Shown: piece by piece, positions 51,130-59,500 of the stretch
How positions within the stretch are numbered: position 1 is the stretch's first letter
Layout: each line of letters begins with the position of its first letter
DNA from: JACRBR01 sp964371355
Lineage (GTDB): Bacteria > Chloroflexota > Dehalococcoidia > DSTF01 > JACRBR01
Assembly (NCBI GenBank): GCA_964371355.1
Contig: CAYJMG010000019.1
Span: 18,249-82,248 of the forward strand
Direction of reading: 5' to 3'
DNA length: 64,000 nucleotides
Made by a program: the position numbers and the translations under genes
The notes under the pieces: model-generated
The model's input: the letters and a program-made list of their open reading frames with translations, nothing else
The model's database searches: none
What the model was told of the DNA's origin: nothing

Positions 51130-52358
51130 GCCGCCCCGCCAGGGACCCCACTGCCGGGGGCCCCACCGCAATGGGCGGCGACCTCGCTCGGCTGCTGACA
51201 GCGTTCGAGCGAGGCTCGCTGCTGCGGCCCACCGCGGACGTGGCGAACACGGTGGATCTGGCCCGCGCACTCGGATCGCTGTGCGGTGTGGACGGACTGG
51301 ACCTCACACCGAACGCGCACGCCATCGCGGAGACGATCGGCCAGCACGATCACATCGTGTTCGTCCTCGTCGACGGGCTGGGGATGAACCTGGTCGAGCG
51401 AGAGGAGCCGGGCAGCTTCTTCCGCGCGCACACCGCCATGGAGCTGCGGTCGGTGTTCCCATCCTCGACGGCGCCCGCCCTGACGAGCCTTGCGACCGGC
51501 GTATGGCCGGCCCAGCACGCCGTGCCCGGCTGGTACGTGTACCTGCCCGAGTACAGGCTCAGCACCACAATCTTGCCCTTCATCGAGCGGTTCTCGAAGA
51601 AGGACGCGCGCGGACGGGGCGTCCGGCCCGAGTTGGCGTTCCCGATCCCGGCGATGGGGCCGCGGATGCGGCGGAGGCAGCTCCGGGTGATGCCGAAGCG
51701 GATCGACGGGAGCGTGTACTCGCGGTACTCGTCCGGCGATGCGCCGAGCGTCGGGTACGGGTCGCTGCACGCGGCGATCGAGAACGTGCGCTCGTTCGTC
51801 GAACTGGCACGAAGCCCAACGCTGACCTACCTGTACGCCCCGTTCGTCGACACGGCGCAGCACGAGCGCGGCGTGTACTCGAAGAGCACCCGGCGGGCGA
51901 TGAAGCTCGTACGGTCGCGCCTCGAGATGCTGGAGGAGCGGTTGGCCGGGCGGGCGCGGATCGTGCTCACCGCCGACCACGGCCAGGCCGACGTGGCGAC
52001 ACAGCGCCAGACGCACCTGCGGGACGGAGACCCGCTGCTGGAGCTGCTGCACGTGCCGCCATCGTGCGAGCCGCGCGTGCCCGCGTTCCACGTGCGCGAC
52101 GGCCGGCTGCCGGAGTTCGAGGCGATGTTCCGGGAGCGCTTCGGCGACCGGTTCGCCCTGCTCACGGTCGACGAGGCGGACGGCCTGCGCCTGTTCGGGC
52201 CCGACCCGATGTCCCCCGAGACCCGGGCGCGCCTGGGCGACTACCTGGGCGTGGCGCTCGCGGCGGACACACTGTCACTGCCGCCGGACACGCCGATGAT
52301 AGGGTTTCACGGCGGCCTCCTCCCCGACGAAGTCCGAGTCCCGCTCGTCATCGTGTAA
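51126..52358 (+). CDS. alkaline-phosphatase-superfamily phosphodiesterase/pyrophosphatase-like protein
   Basis: A 410-residue protein. 'FVLVDGLGMNLVERE' has the first metal ligands, 'VFPSSTAPALTSLATGVWPA' the nucleophile region (Ser/Thr) of the nucleotide pyrophosphatase branch, 'APFVDTAQHERG' and 'IVLTADHGQADV' the remaining metal ligands. It should cleave phosphodiesters or phosphonates; the substrate is unknown. No signal peptide is seen, although the first ~60 residues precede the core. The start is a GTG overlapping the DinB gene by 4 bp. Confidence 0.83.
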   Translation: MSRPARDPTAGGPTAMGGDLARLLTAFERGSLLRPTADVANTVDLARALGSLCGVDGLDLTPNAHAIAETIGQHDHIVFVLVDGLGMNLVEREEPGSFFRAHTAMELRSVFPSSTAPALTSLATGVWPAQHAVPGWYVYLPEYRLSTTILPFIERFSKKDARGRGVRPELAFPIPAMGPRMRRRQLRVMPKRIDGSVYSRYSSGDAPSVGYGSLHAAIENVRSFVELARSPTLTYLYAPFVDTAQHERGVYSKSTRRAMKLVRSRLEMLEERLAGRARIVLTADHGQADVATQRQTHLRDGDPLLELLHVPPSCEPRVPAFHVRDGRLPEFEAMFRERFGDRFALLTVDEADGLRLFGPDPMSPETRARLGDYLGVALAADTLSLPPDTPMIGFHGGLLPDEVRVPLVIV

Positions 52359-52395
52359 GCCCCGTCGGCCTTCAGCCCGTAAGGTCTCGGCGCTG

Positions 52396-52463
52396 GCGGG
52401 AGGCGGGAGGCGGGCGGCGGGAAGCGGGAGGCGAGAGGCGGGAGGCGGGAAGCGGGAGACGGG
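52396..52463 (+). repeat. degenerate GGCGGGA tandem repeat
   Basis: About nine imperfect copies of a 7-8-bp unit (GGCGGGAG/GGCGGGAA/AGCGGGAG) lie between the 3' ends of the phosphodiesterase gene and the small membrane protein gene. A shorter relative occurs at 2870-2892. Confidence 0.7.
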
Positions 52464-52476
52464 CTGCCACGCGCCC

Positions 52477-52698
52477 TCAGTCGATGTTCGCCTTCCAGCC
52501 GAGCCAGACCATCGCGGCGATCGCGAGGGTGATGAGGGCCCCGGGGAACAGCATCGCGTCGCCGAACTCCGACCAGCGGGCGGAGGCGGAGACGCCCTCG
52601 CGGCTGACCGCTCGCCACGCCCCGTATCCGGCGGCCGCCGCGGCGCCGAGCATGATCGCCACCGCGGTCAGGATTATGTCACTGCGTTGTAGTCGCAC
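52477..52698 (-). CDS. small membrane protein with two helices
   Basis: A 73-residue protein with a helix at ~9-27 (ILTAVAIMLGAAAAAGYGAW) and another at ~50-68 (FPGALITLAIAAMVWLGW), joined by a hydrophilic loop; no family is recognised. The GTG start at 52698 is supported by TACAGT exactly 6 nt upstream (52705-52710 on the minus strand), the leaderless pattern of this genome, which makes a real gene more likely than chance. Confidence 0.6.
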   Translation of the reverse strand: MRLQRSDIILTAVAIMLGAAAAAGYGAWRAVSREGVSASARWSEFGDAMLFPGALITLAIAAMVWLGWKANID

Positions 52699-52704
52699 GG
52701 CCGC

Positions 52705-52710
52705 ACTGTA
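52705..52710 (-). promoter_or_regulatory. -10 element of a predicted leaderless transcript (small membrane protein)
   Basis: On the minus strand TACAGT lies exactly 6 nt before the GTG at 52698. Confidence 0.45.
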
Positions 52711-52799
52711 TCAGCGCACGACGTGCCACGCAGCTATTGACAGCCAGCCCGCGAAAGACGCAGAGTAGGCGCAAGATCGCGCAACAACAGGAGGTTCCC

Positions 52800-53390
52800 A
52801 TGGCTGCGACGATGGCCGCAGGACAGCTCGCATCGTTCCCCGTCCGTTTCGATGTCCAATATCCGGAGACGATGTCGAAAGTGACGTTCCTGAAGTGGTT
52901 CCTCGGGATCCCACATCTGATCATCGTGGGAGCGCTGAACTACGTGTGGGGTGCACTCTCGCTCGTCGCGTTCTTCGCGATCCTGTTCACGGGCAAGTAT
53001 CCGGAAGGGCTGTTCAACTTCAACAAGGGCATCATGCGCTGGCAGTCGAACGCCACGGCGTACTACGACCTGCTGCGCGACGAATACCCGCCGTTCTCCA
53101 TGGATCCGGGCCTGTACCCCGTCACCTTCGAGATCGACACACCCGACAACCTCCAGCGCTGGGCGCCCCTGTACAAGTGGATCCTCGCCATCCCGCACTT
53201 CATCATCGTCGGCCTGCTGGGGTTCATCGCCTCCTTCGTGGTGATCTACGGGGGAATCATGGTGCTGGTCGGCGGCAAGTACCCGGAAGGGGCGTTCAAG
53301 TTCGTCGTCGGCGTGCAGCGCTGGTCGCTGCGTGTGACGACGTACGCATTCTTCATGCACGACCAGTACCCGCCCTTCAGCCTCGATTAG
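52800..53390 (+). CDS. DUF4389 domain membrane protein, internally duplicated
   Basis: A 196-residue membrane protein with two copies of the same unit: 'FPVRFDVQYPETMSKVTFLK' to 'RDEYPPFSMD' (~10-100), and 'YPVTFEIDTPDNLQRWAPLY' to 'HDQYPPFSLD' (~103-196). Each has a helix with IPHLIIVG or IPHFIIVG and a 'GKYPEGLFNF/GKYPEGAFKF' motif. This is the DUF4389 pattern; its role is unknown. AGGAGG at 52788-52793 precedes the ATG at 52800, so the in-frame start at 52737 is rejected. Confidence 0.82.
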   Translation: MAATMAAGQLASFPVRFDVQYPETMSKVTFLKWFLGIPHLIIVGALNYVWGALSLVAFFAILFTGKYPEGLFNFNKGIMRWQSNATAYYDLLRDEYPPFSMDPGLYPVTFEIDTPDNLQRWAPLYKWILAIPHFIIVGLLGFIASFVVIYGGIMVLVGGKYPEGAFKFVVGVQRWSLRVTTYAFFMHDQYPPFSLD

Positions 53391-53508
53391 CCCAGGCAAC
53401 GTCTGGGTCGTGTGGTCGGGTGGGTGGATCCGTGTCGGTCCTGGTCGAGGAAGCCGACGCTGTGGTGGTGACAGTCATCTGGCCCGCCAGGGCCCCGGGG
53501 ACGTAGCT

Positions 53509-53721
53509 GTGAAGCTCGAATATGACCGGGAAGCAGACGCCGTGTATATCCGTATCAAGGATACGGATATTGCGACGACGCGCGAGCTGGAAGAGAACAT
53601 CATCGTGGACATCGATGCCTTCGGGAAGCTCGTGGGGATCGAGTTACTGTTCGTGAGCGACTACCTGCGGCCCGAGGAGATCAAGCATCTGACCGTCACG
53701 GAACTTCCGGCGAGCGCCTAG
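53509..53721 (+). CDS. DUF2283 domain protein
   Basis: A 70-residue protein. 'LEYDREADAVYIRIKD' and 'IVDIDAFGKLVGIELL' are the DUF2283 consensus, a small beta-rich fold that often accompanies DUF4258 toxin-like proteins. No DUF4258 gene is beside it here. The start is a GTG inside a longer frame. Its function is unknown; it may be an orphaned partner of a toxin-antitoxin pair. Confidence 0.75.
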   Translation: MKLEYDREADAVYIRIKDTDIATTRELEENIIVDIDAFGKLVGIELLFVSDYLRPEEIKHLTVTELPASA

Positions 53722-53766
53722 CGCGACCTCCGCGCAGCCCAACTAGAGGCTAGATCCGCCAGCCGC

Positions 53767-53772
53767 TATCCT
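53767..53772 (+). promoter_or_regulatory. -10 element of a predicted leaderless transcript (purL)
   Basis: TATCCT lies exactly 6 nt before the GTG at 53779. Confidence 0.45.
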
Positions 53773-53778
53773 GCCGTC

Positions 53779-56130
53779 GTGCCCCCTGACCAGCGGACCC
53801 TGGACCAGCTCTCACTTACCCGCGAGGAATACGACCGTATCGTCTCGCTGCTCGATCGCGAGCCGAACGAGGTCGAGCTGGGGATGTTCGGGGCGATGTG
53901 GTCGGAGCACTGCGGGTACAAGAACAGCAGGCCCCTGCTGAAGATGTTCCCGTCTGAGGGCGCGGGCGTGCTCACGAAGGTGGGCGAGGAGAACGCCGGC
54001 GTCATCGACATCGGCGACGGCCTGTGCGTCGCGTTCAAGATTGAGTCGCACAACCACCCTTCGGCGATCGAGCCGTACGAGGGAGCAGCGACCGGCGTCG
54101 GCGGCATCGTGCGGGATATCTTCGCGATGGGTGCAAGGCCGGTGGCGATTCTGGACTCCCTGCGGTTCGGCCCACTGCAGCCGACGCCGCCACCCGAGCC
54201 ACGGCCGGGCGTGCCGCTGCGCGCGTACCTGCCGGAGACTCCGCCGGAGGTGGCGGCGCGCAACCGGCACCTGTTCAACGGTGTCGTGGCGGGCATCGGC
54301 GGCTACGGCAACTGCCTCGGCATCCCGACGGTGGGCGGCGAGGTGTCGTTCTCGCCGTCGTACAGCGGCAACCCGCTGGTGAACGCCATGTGCGTGGGTG
54401 TCGCGAACATCGACAAGCTGGTGAAGGCGCGCGCGGACGGGCCGGGCAACCTGCTGCTGCTGGTCGGCGCCGATACCGGCCGCGACGGCATCCACGGCGC
54501 GACCTTCGCGAGCGTGCAGCTCGACGAGTCGTCGGAAGAGCGCCGGCCGGCGGTGCAGGTGGGAAATCCATTCCTCGAGAAGCTGCTGATGGAGGCGTGC
54601 CTACAGCTCACGGAGGAGCACCACGACTGGGTGGTGGGCTTGCAGGACCTGGGTGCAGCGGGCCTGACGAGCAGCACCGTGGAGTGCGCGGCGAAGGCGG
54701 GTACGGGACTGATCATCGACGTGGCAAAGGTGCCCCGGCGCGAGGCCGGTATGACGCCGTACGAAGTGATGCTCAGCGAGTCGCAGGAGCGGATGCTGGT
54801 GATCGTCAGGCCCGAGCACGAGCCGGACGTGCGAAAGCTGTTCGAGCACTGGGAGCTGCACTGCGCGACGATCGGCGTGGTCACCGACGATGGCGTGGTG
54901 CGCGTGCACGACGGGCCGGCGGAGGTGGCCGCGATCCCGGCGACGCTGCTGACGGAGGCGCCGACGTACGTACGGGAGGCGGCGAAGCCGGAGTGGCTCA
55001 CGGAGTTGCAGCAAGTCGATCTCACGTTGCTACCCGACGTTGGGCACGATGCCTACAACGGCAGCGAGCGCGCGACGATCGCGAACGACACGCTGTTGGA
55101 GCTGCTGGCTTCGCCGGAGATCGCGTCGAAACGGCTCGTGTGGCGGCAGTACGACCACCAGGTAGGGACAAACACGGTGGTGGGCCCCGGCAGCGATGCG
55201 GCGGTGATCCGGATCAAGGGGACGAAGAAGGCGCTGGCGATCGCGACGGACGGGAACGCGGCGTACACGTACCTGGACCCGTACATGGGCGGGGCCATCG
55301 CGGTCGCCGAGGCGGCGCGCAACGTGGCGTGTACGGGGGCGCGACCGATCGGGATGACGAACTGCCTGAACTTCGGGAACCCGGAGAAGCCGGAGGTGTA
55401 TTTCCAGCTTAAGGAAGCGATCCGCGGGATGGCAGACGCGGCGAAGGCGCTGGGGATCCCGGTGATCAGCGGAAACGTGAGCCTGTACAACGAGACGAAC
55501 GGGGAGGCGATCTGGCCGACGCCTGTCGTGGGGATGGTGGGGTTGATCGAGGATGTCGGGCTGGTGGTGCCGATGAGATTCCCGGAACCAGACCTTGGCG
55601 TGGCCATGGTCTACGGCATGCGGGACAACTGGGAATCCTGGCGCTATGCCGCGGCTCTGGCGGGATCTGAGTACGTCAGCCGCAAGGAGGAGATGCTAGC
55701 CGGCAAGCCGGACATCGATCTTCTCGCGGAAACCCGGCTACAGGGATTCCTCGCCCGAGCGACAGAACGCGACCTGCTGGCGAGCGCGCATGACGTGGGC
55801 GTTGGTGGACTTGCCGTAGCGGTCAGCGAATCGTGTATTGCGGGTGGCATTGGAGCTTCTGTAGCGGACCAAGGTGAAAGAGACGACATCAATTGGTTCG
55901 GCGAGCCGCAATCAACAGTATTGATCTCGTACGTGGTAGAGGAGTGGGAAACGATCCTGAAGCTCGCCGAAGAGACGGGTGTCGGCGTGATGGACATCGG
56001 AACAACAGGCGGCTCTCGTCTGAGGATCTCGCCTCACTATGTAACGATTGATCTGAGTCTGGAAGAGGCAGTGGCAGCGTATGAGTCGGGGCTGGGGCGG
56101 GCGCTGGAGGGTGTGACTGCGAACGTGTGA
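53779..56130 (+). CDS. purL: phosphoribosylformylglycinamidine synthase, subunit PurL
   Basis: A 783-residue ATP-dependent amidotransferase subunit of purine synthesis that converts FGAR to FGAM. 'MFGAMWSEHCGYKNSRPLL', 'IESHNHPSAIEPYEGAATGV' and 'GLQDLGAAGLTSSTVE' are signature blocks of the small, PurQ/PurS-dependent form. purQ and purS are not in the window. From about 55570 the base composition drops and codon choice becomes less G/C-biased until the last ~60 bp, unlike the first three quarters. The GTG start has TATCCT 6 nt upstream (leaderless). Confidence 0.93.
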   Translation: MPPDQRTLDQLSLTREEYDRIVSLLDREPNEVELGMFGAMWSEHCGYKNSRPLLKMFPSEGAGVLTKVGEENAGVIDIGDGLCVAFKIESHNHPSAIEPYEGAATGVGGIVRDIFAMGARPVAILDSLRFGPLQPTPPPEPRPGVPLRAYLPETPPEVAARNRHLFNGVVAGIGGYGNCLGIPTVGGEVSFSPSYSGNPLVNAMCVGVANIDKLVKARADGPGNLLLLVGADTGRDGIHGATFASVQLDESSEERRPAVQVGNPFLEKLLMEACLQLTEEHHDWVVGLQDLGAAGLTSSTVECAAKAGTGLIIDVAKVPRREAGMTPYEVMLSESQERMLVIVRPEHEPDVRKLFEHWELHCATIGVVTDDGVVRVHDGPAEVAAIPATLLTEAPTYVREAAKPEWLTELQQVDLTLLPDVGHDAYNGSERATIANDTLLELLASPEIASKRLVWRQYDHQVGTNTVVGPGSDAAVIRIKGTKKALAIATDGNAAYTYLDPYMGGAIAVAEAARNVACTGARPIGMTNCLNFGNPEKPEVYFQLKEAIRGMADAAKALGIPVISGNVSLYNETNGEAIWPTPVVGMVGLIEDVGLVVPMRFPEPDLGVAMVYGMRDNWESWRYAAALAGSEYVSRKEEMLAGKPDIDLLAETRLQGFLARATERDLLASAHDVGVGGLAVAVSESCIAGGIGASVADQGERDDINWFGEPQSTVLISYVVEEWETILKLAEETGVGVMDIGTTGGSRLRISPHYVTIDLSLEEAVAAYESGLGRALEGVTANV

Positions 56131-56199
56131 TGCCCCTTGGGACTAGCCTCCCGGGGTCTTTCTCCTCACTTCGTTTCCACTGTATCTTCCTCTAACCAT

Positions 56200-56934
56200 A
56201 TGGGCGCATACACGTGGATCTGGATCCTGGCTGGCGCTAACGGTGCGCAGGCTCTGTTGGTTGCATGGCTGCTTCGCGCTGTCGTGCGTAGAATCGCGCT
56301 CGCTTGTGTTAAGCGCGTCCGGGACTATTGGGCGGAACACTTCCCTCTGGTACTGCTGGCTTTCGCGGTCGTTTGGGTGATTGCTTCTGTCAGCGCAGGC
56401 GTTTTTGTCGCGTTTTGGCCTTTCGGGCAGGATGATGACCAAGGCAAGTATCAGATCATTGGTGCGTTCGTATCGGCTGCGGGCTTCGGCGGTGGCTTTG
56501 TGGCTCTGCTTCTCGCGGCCTTCCAGATCCGCGCTGCATTTCCGCGAGCCAGATTGCGACTCTACGCCAGAATCATCGCCTCGCCGACATATGAAGGGGC
56601 GATTGCAGTTATTGCACTCGTGGCGGAGAACTCAGGAGACGGAGCTCCCAAGGCGTGGCGTCTTGAGACTGACTTTGGGTCCGTTCGTCTTCCTGGCTTG
56701 TTAGACGCTCCACCCGAAGTCGGAATGTGGACTTCTAGTGCGCCTTCACAGTGGGTCTTCCAGACGGACAAACTGGCACTTTTCAGTCGTGGGCCAGAGG
56801 AGATTGGTGTCTTCGAGGTAGGACTTACCCCACAAGCGCCATCGTTCAGCATCCAGTATCGGTTTACCACAGAGATATATCGCGAGCGAAGACCATCCAC
56901 CATCCTCGTGAGGCGCGAAGAGTGGCTCAGCTGA
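56200..56934 (+). CDS. unknown membrane protein in the low-GC patch
   Basis: A 244-residue protein with three hydrophobic segments in the first ~110 residues (WIWILAGANGAQALLVAWLL; FPLVLLAFAVVWVIASVSAG; FVSAAGFGGGFVALLLAAF). The C-terminal ~135 residues are soluble and beta-rich (YARIIASPTYEGAIAVIALV, WTSSAPSQWVFQTDKLALFS). No family is recognised. The ATG at 56200 is preferred to a TTG at 56137 that abuts the purL stop. Codon use is less biased than in its neighbours, which suggests transfer. Confidence 0.55.
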   Translation: MGAYTWIWILAGANGAQALLVAWLLRAVVRRIALACVKRVRDYWAEHFPLVLLAFAVVWVIASVSAGVFVAFWPFGQDDDQGKYQIIGAFVSAAGFGGGFVALLLAAFQIRAAFPRARLRLYARIIASPTYEGAIAVIALVAENSGDGAPKAWRLETDFGSVRLPGLLDAPPEVGMWTSSAPSQWVFQTDKLALFSRGPEEIGVFEVGLTPQAPSFSIQYRFTTEIYRERRPSTILVRREEWLS

Positions 56935-56937
56935 ACG

Positions 56938-57324
56938 TCAGGCGAGTAGCCGACGAACAATCTGTGAGGGCATGAGCGATGACACCGCCGCAGCCTCAAC
57001 TCCGGGTTCAAGTCGCTCGCCTTCGGCGACCACGTAGATCTCCCGCCCATCCTGCTTGCACTTACCTCCGTCGGCGACATGAATGAAGACATCGACACTG
57101 CGAACCCGATGATAACGTGCTGTGGGATAGCGCTGAGAGATGCCGTTCGATGCCGTAGGCAAGGCTGAGCCGTACCAGCGCCGTATCCACTCGGCTTCGT
57201 TGTGCACAAGAATTCTGTTCTCATCGTGGGCCACTTGGAAACGCACGAATTGGCCTACGGTGGGAGAGTTGCGTTCCACATACCCATCAACGACGAAGCC
57301 GTCAGGGGCATCGTATTGACTCAT
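56938..57324 (-). CDS. unknown protein in the low-GC patch
   Basis: A 128-residue protein with no recognisable domain. It contains 'QFVRFQVAHDENRILVHNEA' and a C-terminal 'AAVSSLMPSQIVRRLLA' helix. It is not a membrane protein and lacks a signal peptide. It lies 15 bp after the gene at 57340-57846 in the same direction, so the two probably form an operon. It converges with the membrane protein gene 3 bp away. Confidence 0.5.
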   Translation of the reverse strand: MSQYDAPDGFVVDGYVERNSPTVGQFVRFQVAHDENRILVHNEAEWIRRWYGSALPTASNGISQRYPTARYHRVRSVDVFIHVADGGKCKQDGREIYVVAEGERLEPGVEAAAVSSLMPSQIVRRLLA

Positions 57325-57339
57325 GGCTCGTCACCCTAG

Positions 57340-57846
57340 CTATTTGGGATCTAGGGCAGGCCAGATTCCGAGCTTTGCTGTAACAAGGCGTTGGATGTGC
57401 CGTGCGTTCGCCGCGTCGAGCTGACCAGGCAATTCACGCTGCTCGTCGGCAATCGCGACGACTTCTCCATCGAGGACGGCAATCCAGTGCGGTCCGTAGT
57501 CCGCCAGGAGTTGATCTCGATTCGAGGCGACGAAGTCCTGATCCGCGCTGAACTTGTGTAGTTCGCCCAAGTCCACGCGTCCGCCGTCCGCGTGCTCACC
57601 AGGTTCGACTGGTGTTGGTGCGACGGCCACTGCTGTTCTAGATCGCGACTTGCCCACATGACCCCCATCAGCTTGCTCCACCCCGGAGGTTCCAACGGAG
57701 AATAGCTTCGCGCTCAGTTGTCGACCCAAGCGCAAAGGTCCACACAAGATGTGAATGCCAGACGAAAGTGGCCCGCTCTTTGCGGGACGTTCGGACTGGG
57801 AATCATGCTGAGGGCGCGCGCTGCGGCGAGAGCCTTCCCTGCTCAT
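57340..57846 (-). CDS. DUF5678-like protein in the low-GC patch
   Basis: A 168-residue protein. The N-terminal ~95 residues are hydrophilic and probably disordered. Residues ~105-140 ('DFVASNRDQLLADYGPHWIA', then VLDGEVVAIADEQREL) resemble the DUF5678 motif, in which a short helix is followed by W-x-A-x-x-D-G-x-V. Function is unknown; DUF5678 genes often sit beside another small gene, as here. The ATG at 57846 has GGAGAAGGA upstream. Codon use is AT-richer than in the rest of the window. Confidence 0.55.
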   Translation of the reverse strand: MSREGSRRSARPQHDSQSERPAKSGPLSSGIHILCGPLRLGRQLSAKLFSVGTSGVEQADGGHVGKSRSRTAVAVAPTPVEPGEHADGGRVDLGELHKFSADQDFVASNRDQLLADYGPHWIAVLDGEVVAIADEQRELPGQLDAANARHIQRLVTAKLGIWPALDPK

Positions 57847-57971
57847 GTGGGCGGATCCTTCTCCAACTGCCGTTGTTGTACGGCATCTATGTTTCCTCTG
57901 TCAAGAGTCATCGTAACATAAGTTAGACGCGCCCCTGTTGCGAAGCTGCGACGGCTGAACTCAGGCGCCTT

Positions 57972-58568
57972 TCAACTCGACGCTACGGCGGCGGCGCCTT
58001 CTATGGCGGCGCTTGCATCGGACGCCAGATACACGACCGACTGACCGAGATCGAGGGGCTGCGGGGGTTGGTGCTGCTTCAAGACGGGGCCGATGGCGGC
58101 GTCGAGCTGGGGCGAGGCGATAAGGGCGTTGGCGCGGAGGCCGGCGTCGGCGAGGTCGCGGGTCCAGCCGAGGAGCGCGCGGTTGGCGTCGACGGTCGCG
58201 TCACCGGCGAGGAGGACGATGACGGCGGGGTCGGAGCGGAGGCCGGTGATCTTCGCGATGGAGTGGGTGGCGTGCCAGACGAGGATGCTGATGGGGCCCA
58301 GCTCGGCGGTGGCGTCCGCAATGGCCTCGGCGACAGTACCCTCGCGGCCGTCGCTGGTGAGGGCGATGCCCTTGCGGCCGAGGGCCCAGAACTCGTTGGC
58401 GGTGCTGTTGGCGGCGAACTCGGCCTTCGTGTCCTCGGTGAGGGTCACGACGGCGACATCGGCGCCCGCTTCGGCGAGCGCGATGGCTGCCGCGCGCCCG
58501 GCGGGTCGCTCGACGCCGAGGACGAGGGCATTCCGGCCGGCGAGGTCGGCGCGGCCGAGGCCGCTCAT
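57972..58568 (-). CDS. short-chain dehydrogenase-like protein lacking the catalytic residues
   Basis: A 198-residue SDR-fold protein, shorter than the usual ~250. The N-terminal Rossmann part is clear ('ALVLGVERPAGRAAAIALAE', 'VAVVTLTEDTKAE'). At the catalytic site, where active enzymes have YxxxK, this protein reads 'TVDANRALLGWTRDLA', giving Thr for Tyr and Asn for Lys; the preceding serine is also missing (VLLAGDA). It is therefore probably not an oxidoreductase and may have a binding role. The ATG overlaps the methyltransferase stop by 4 bp. Confidence 0.7.
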   Translation of the reverse strand: MSGLGRADLAGRNALVLGVERPAGRAAAIALAEAGADVAVVTLTEDTKAEFAANSTANEFWALGRKGIALTSDGREGTVAEAIADATAELGPISILVWHATHSIAKITGLRSDPAVIVLLAGDATVDANRALLGWTRDLADAGLRANALIASPQLDAAIGPVLKQHQPPQPLDLGQSVVYLASDASAAIEGAAAVASS

Positions 58569-59500
58569 GGCAGGCGCTCCGCAGCCATCCAGATGTGGTT
58601 GCAGAAGAGGCGGTTGAGCGGCGGGTACTGGCTGAGGGGCCGGAGGAAGCGGAGGAAGTCGAGGAGGGCGAGCTCTGCGTTGAGGCGGCGCGACTGGAAG
58701 TAGCCGCCCTTCGACGGCGGCTCCCAGAACTGCGTCGTGCGGACGCCAAAGCCGTGGCGCTCGACATCGGCGCGGAGCTTCGGGGCCGTGTGCTCGTTGA
58801 TGTGCATCTCGCGCTCGTACTCGTCGTGCGGGAACTCGCGGCCGGTGGGGAGCATCGTGTCGTTGAAGAGGCCGTCGCGGATGCCGAGCCAGCCGCTGAT
58901 CTTGAGCGCAGCCTGGTTGATGCGGCGGCTGTAGTTCGGGTAGACGACGCCCTCGAAGATCTTGTTGGGCGAGGTGTGCATGACGAGCAGGCCGCCGGGC
59001 CGGATCGTGCGATGCAGCTCGTCGAAAGCGGCGCCAAGCTCGTGGGGGTACAGATGCTCCACCACGTCCATCATGAAGACGACATCGAAGAAGCCGTCCT
59101 CGAATTGCAGCGCCTTCACGTCCATCTGCCGGACGTGCGTACGGTCGCGGGCGGCGGAGTCGTCGAGGGTGGCGAGGGCCTTCTCGGCGATCTCGACGGC
59201 AGCCTGGGCGTAGTCGATGCCCCAGGCGTCGGCGCCACGGAGGGCGGACTGGATCACCAGCTCACCGCGGCCACAGCCCACGTCGAGGATGCGCTTGCCG
59301 CGCAGGTCGCCGGCCAGTGAGAGCGCCTTGATAAAGCGCGGGCCTACCTTCCGGCCGTGGCTGACGACGAAGTCCTCATAGCCGTGGCAGTTGGTCAGGT
59401 AGTAGTCGTCGGTGTAGACGTCGGGCTCGACGCGTTCGGGCGACTCGACCACGCGGGCTGAAGGCCCGCGCCACGGATCGGGAGACGTGTGGTCAGTCAA
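58565..59500 (-). CDS. class I SAM-dependent methyltransferase
   Basis: A 311-residue methyltransferase with the motif I loop ILDVGCGRGE (71-80), the acidic end of strand 2 in 'WGIDYAQAAVEIAEKAL' and 'DVVFMMDVVEHLYPHELG' (motif IV). 'RPGGLLVMHTSPNKIFE' follows, as in sugar/lipid or UbiE-like methyltransferases. The target is unknown. The first ~16 codons lie in a dispersed palindrome (59452-59476), so a GTG at 59452 or an in-frame start nearby may be the real one. It overlaps both neighbouring genes. Confidence 0.85.
   Translation of the reverse strand: MTDHTSPDPWRGPSARVVESPERVEPDVYTDDYYLTNCHGYEDFVVSHGRKVGPRFIKALSLAGDLRGKRILDVGCGRGELVIQSALRGADAWGIDYAQAAVEIAEKALATLDDSAARDRTHVRQMDVKALQFEDGFFDVVFMMDVVEHLYPHELGAAFDELHRTIRPGGLLVMHTSPNKIFEGVVYPNYSRRINQAALKISGWLGIRDGLFNDTMLPTGREFPHDEYEREMHINEHTAPKLRADVERHGFGVRTTQFWEPPSKGGYFQSRRLNAELALLDFLRFLRPLSQYPPLNRLFCNHIWMAAERLP
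59452..59476. repeat. dispersed palindromic repeat (copy 2) inside the methyltransferase 5' end
   Basis: CGCGGGCTGAAGGCCCGCGC then CACGG. The core GCGGGCT-GAAG-GCCCGC is the same as at 45255, 63845 and 63893. Here it encodes residues ~9-17 of the annotated methyltransferase. Confidence 0.7.

Larger units (their letters stand above)
55570..57970. other. lower-GC patch spanning the end of purL and three unrecognised genes
   Basis: From about 55570 to 57970 third positions are often A or T, unlike the surrounding DNA. It covers the last quarter of purL and the genes at 56200-56934, 56938-57324 and 57340-57846, none of which is a common housekeeping gene. No integrase, tRNA or flanking direct repeat was found. 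Limits are judged by eye. Confidence 0.5.
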
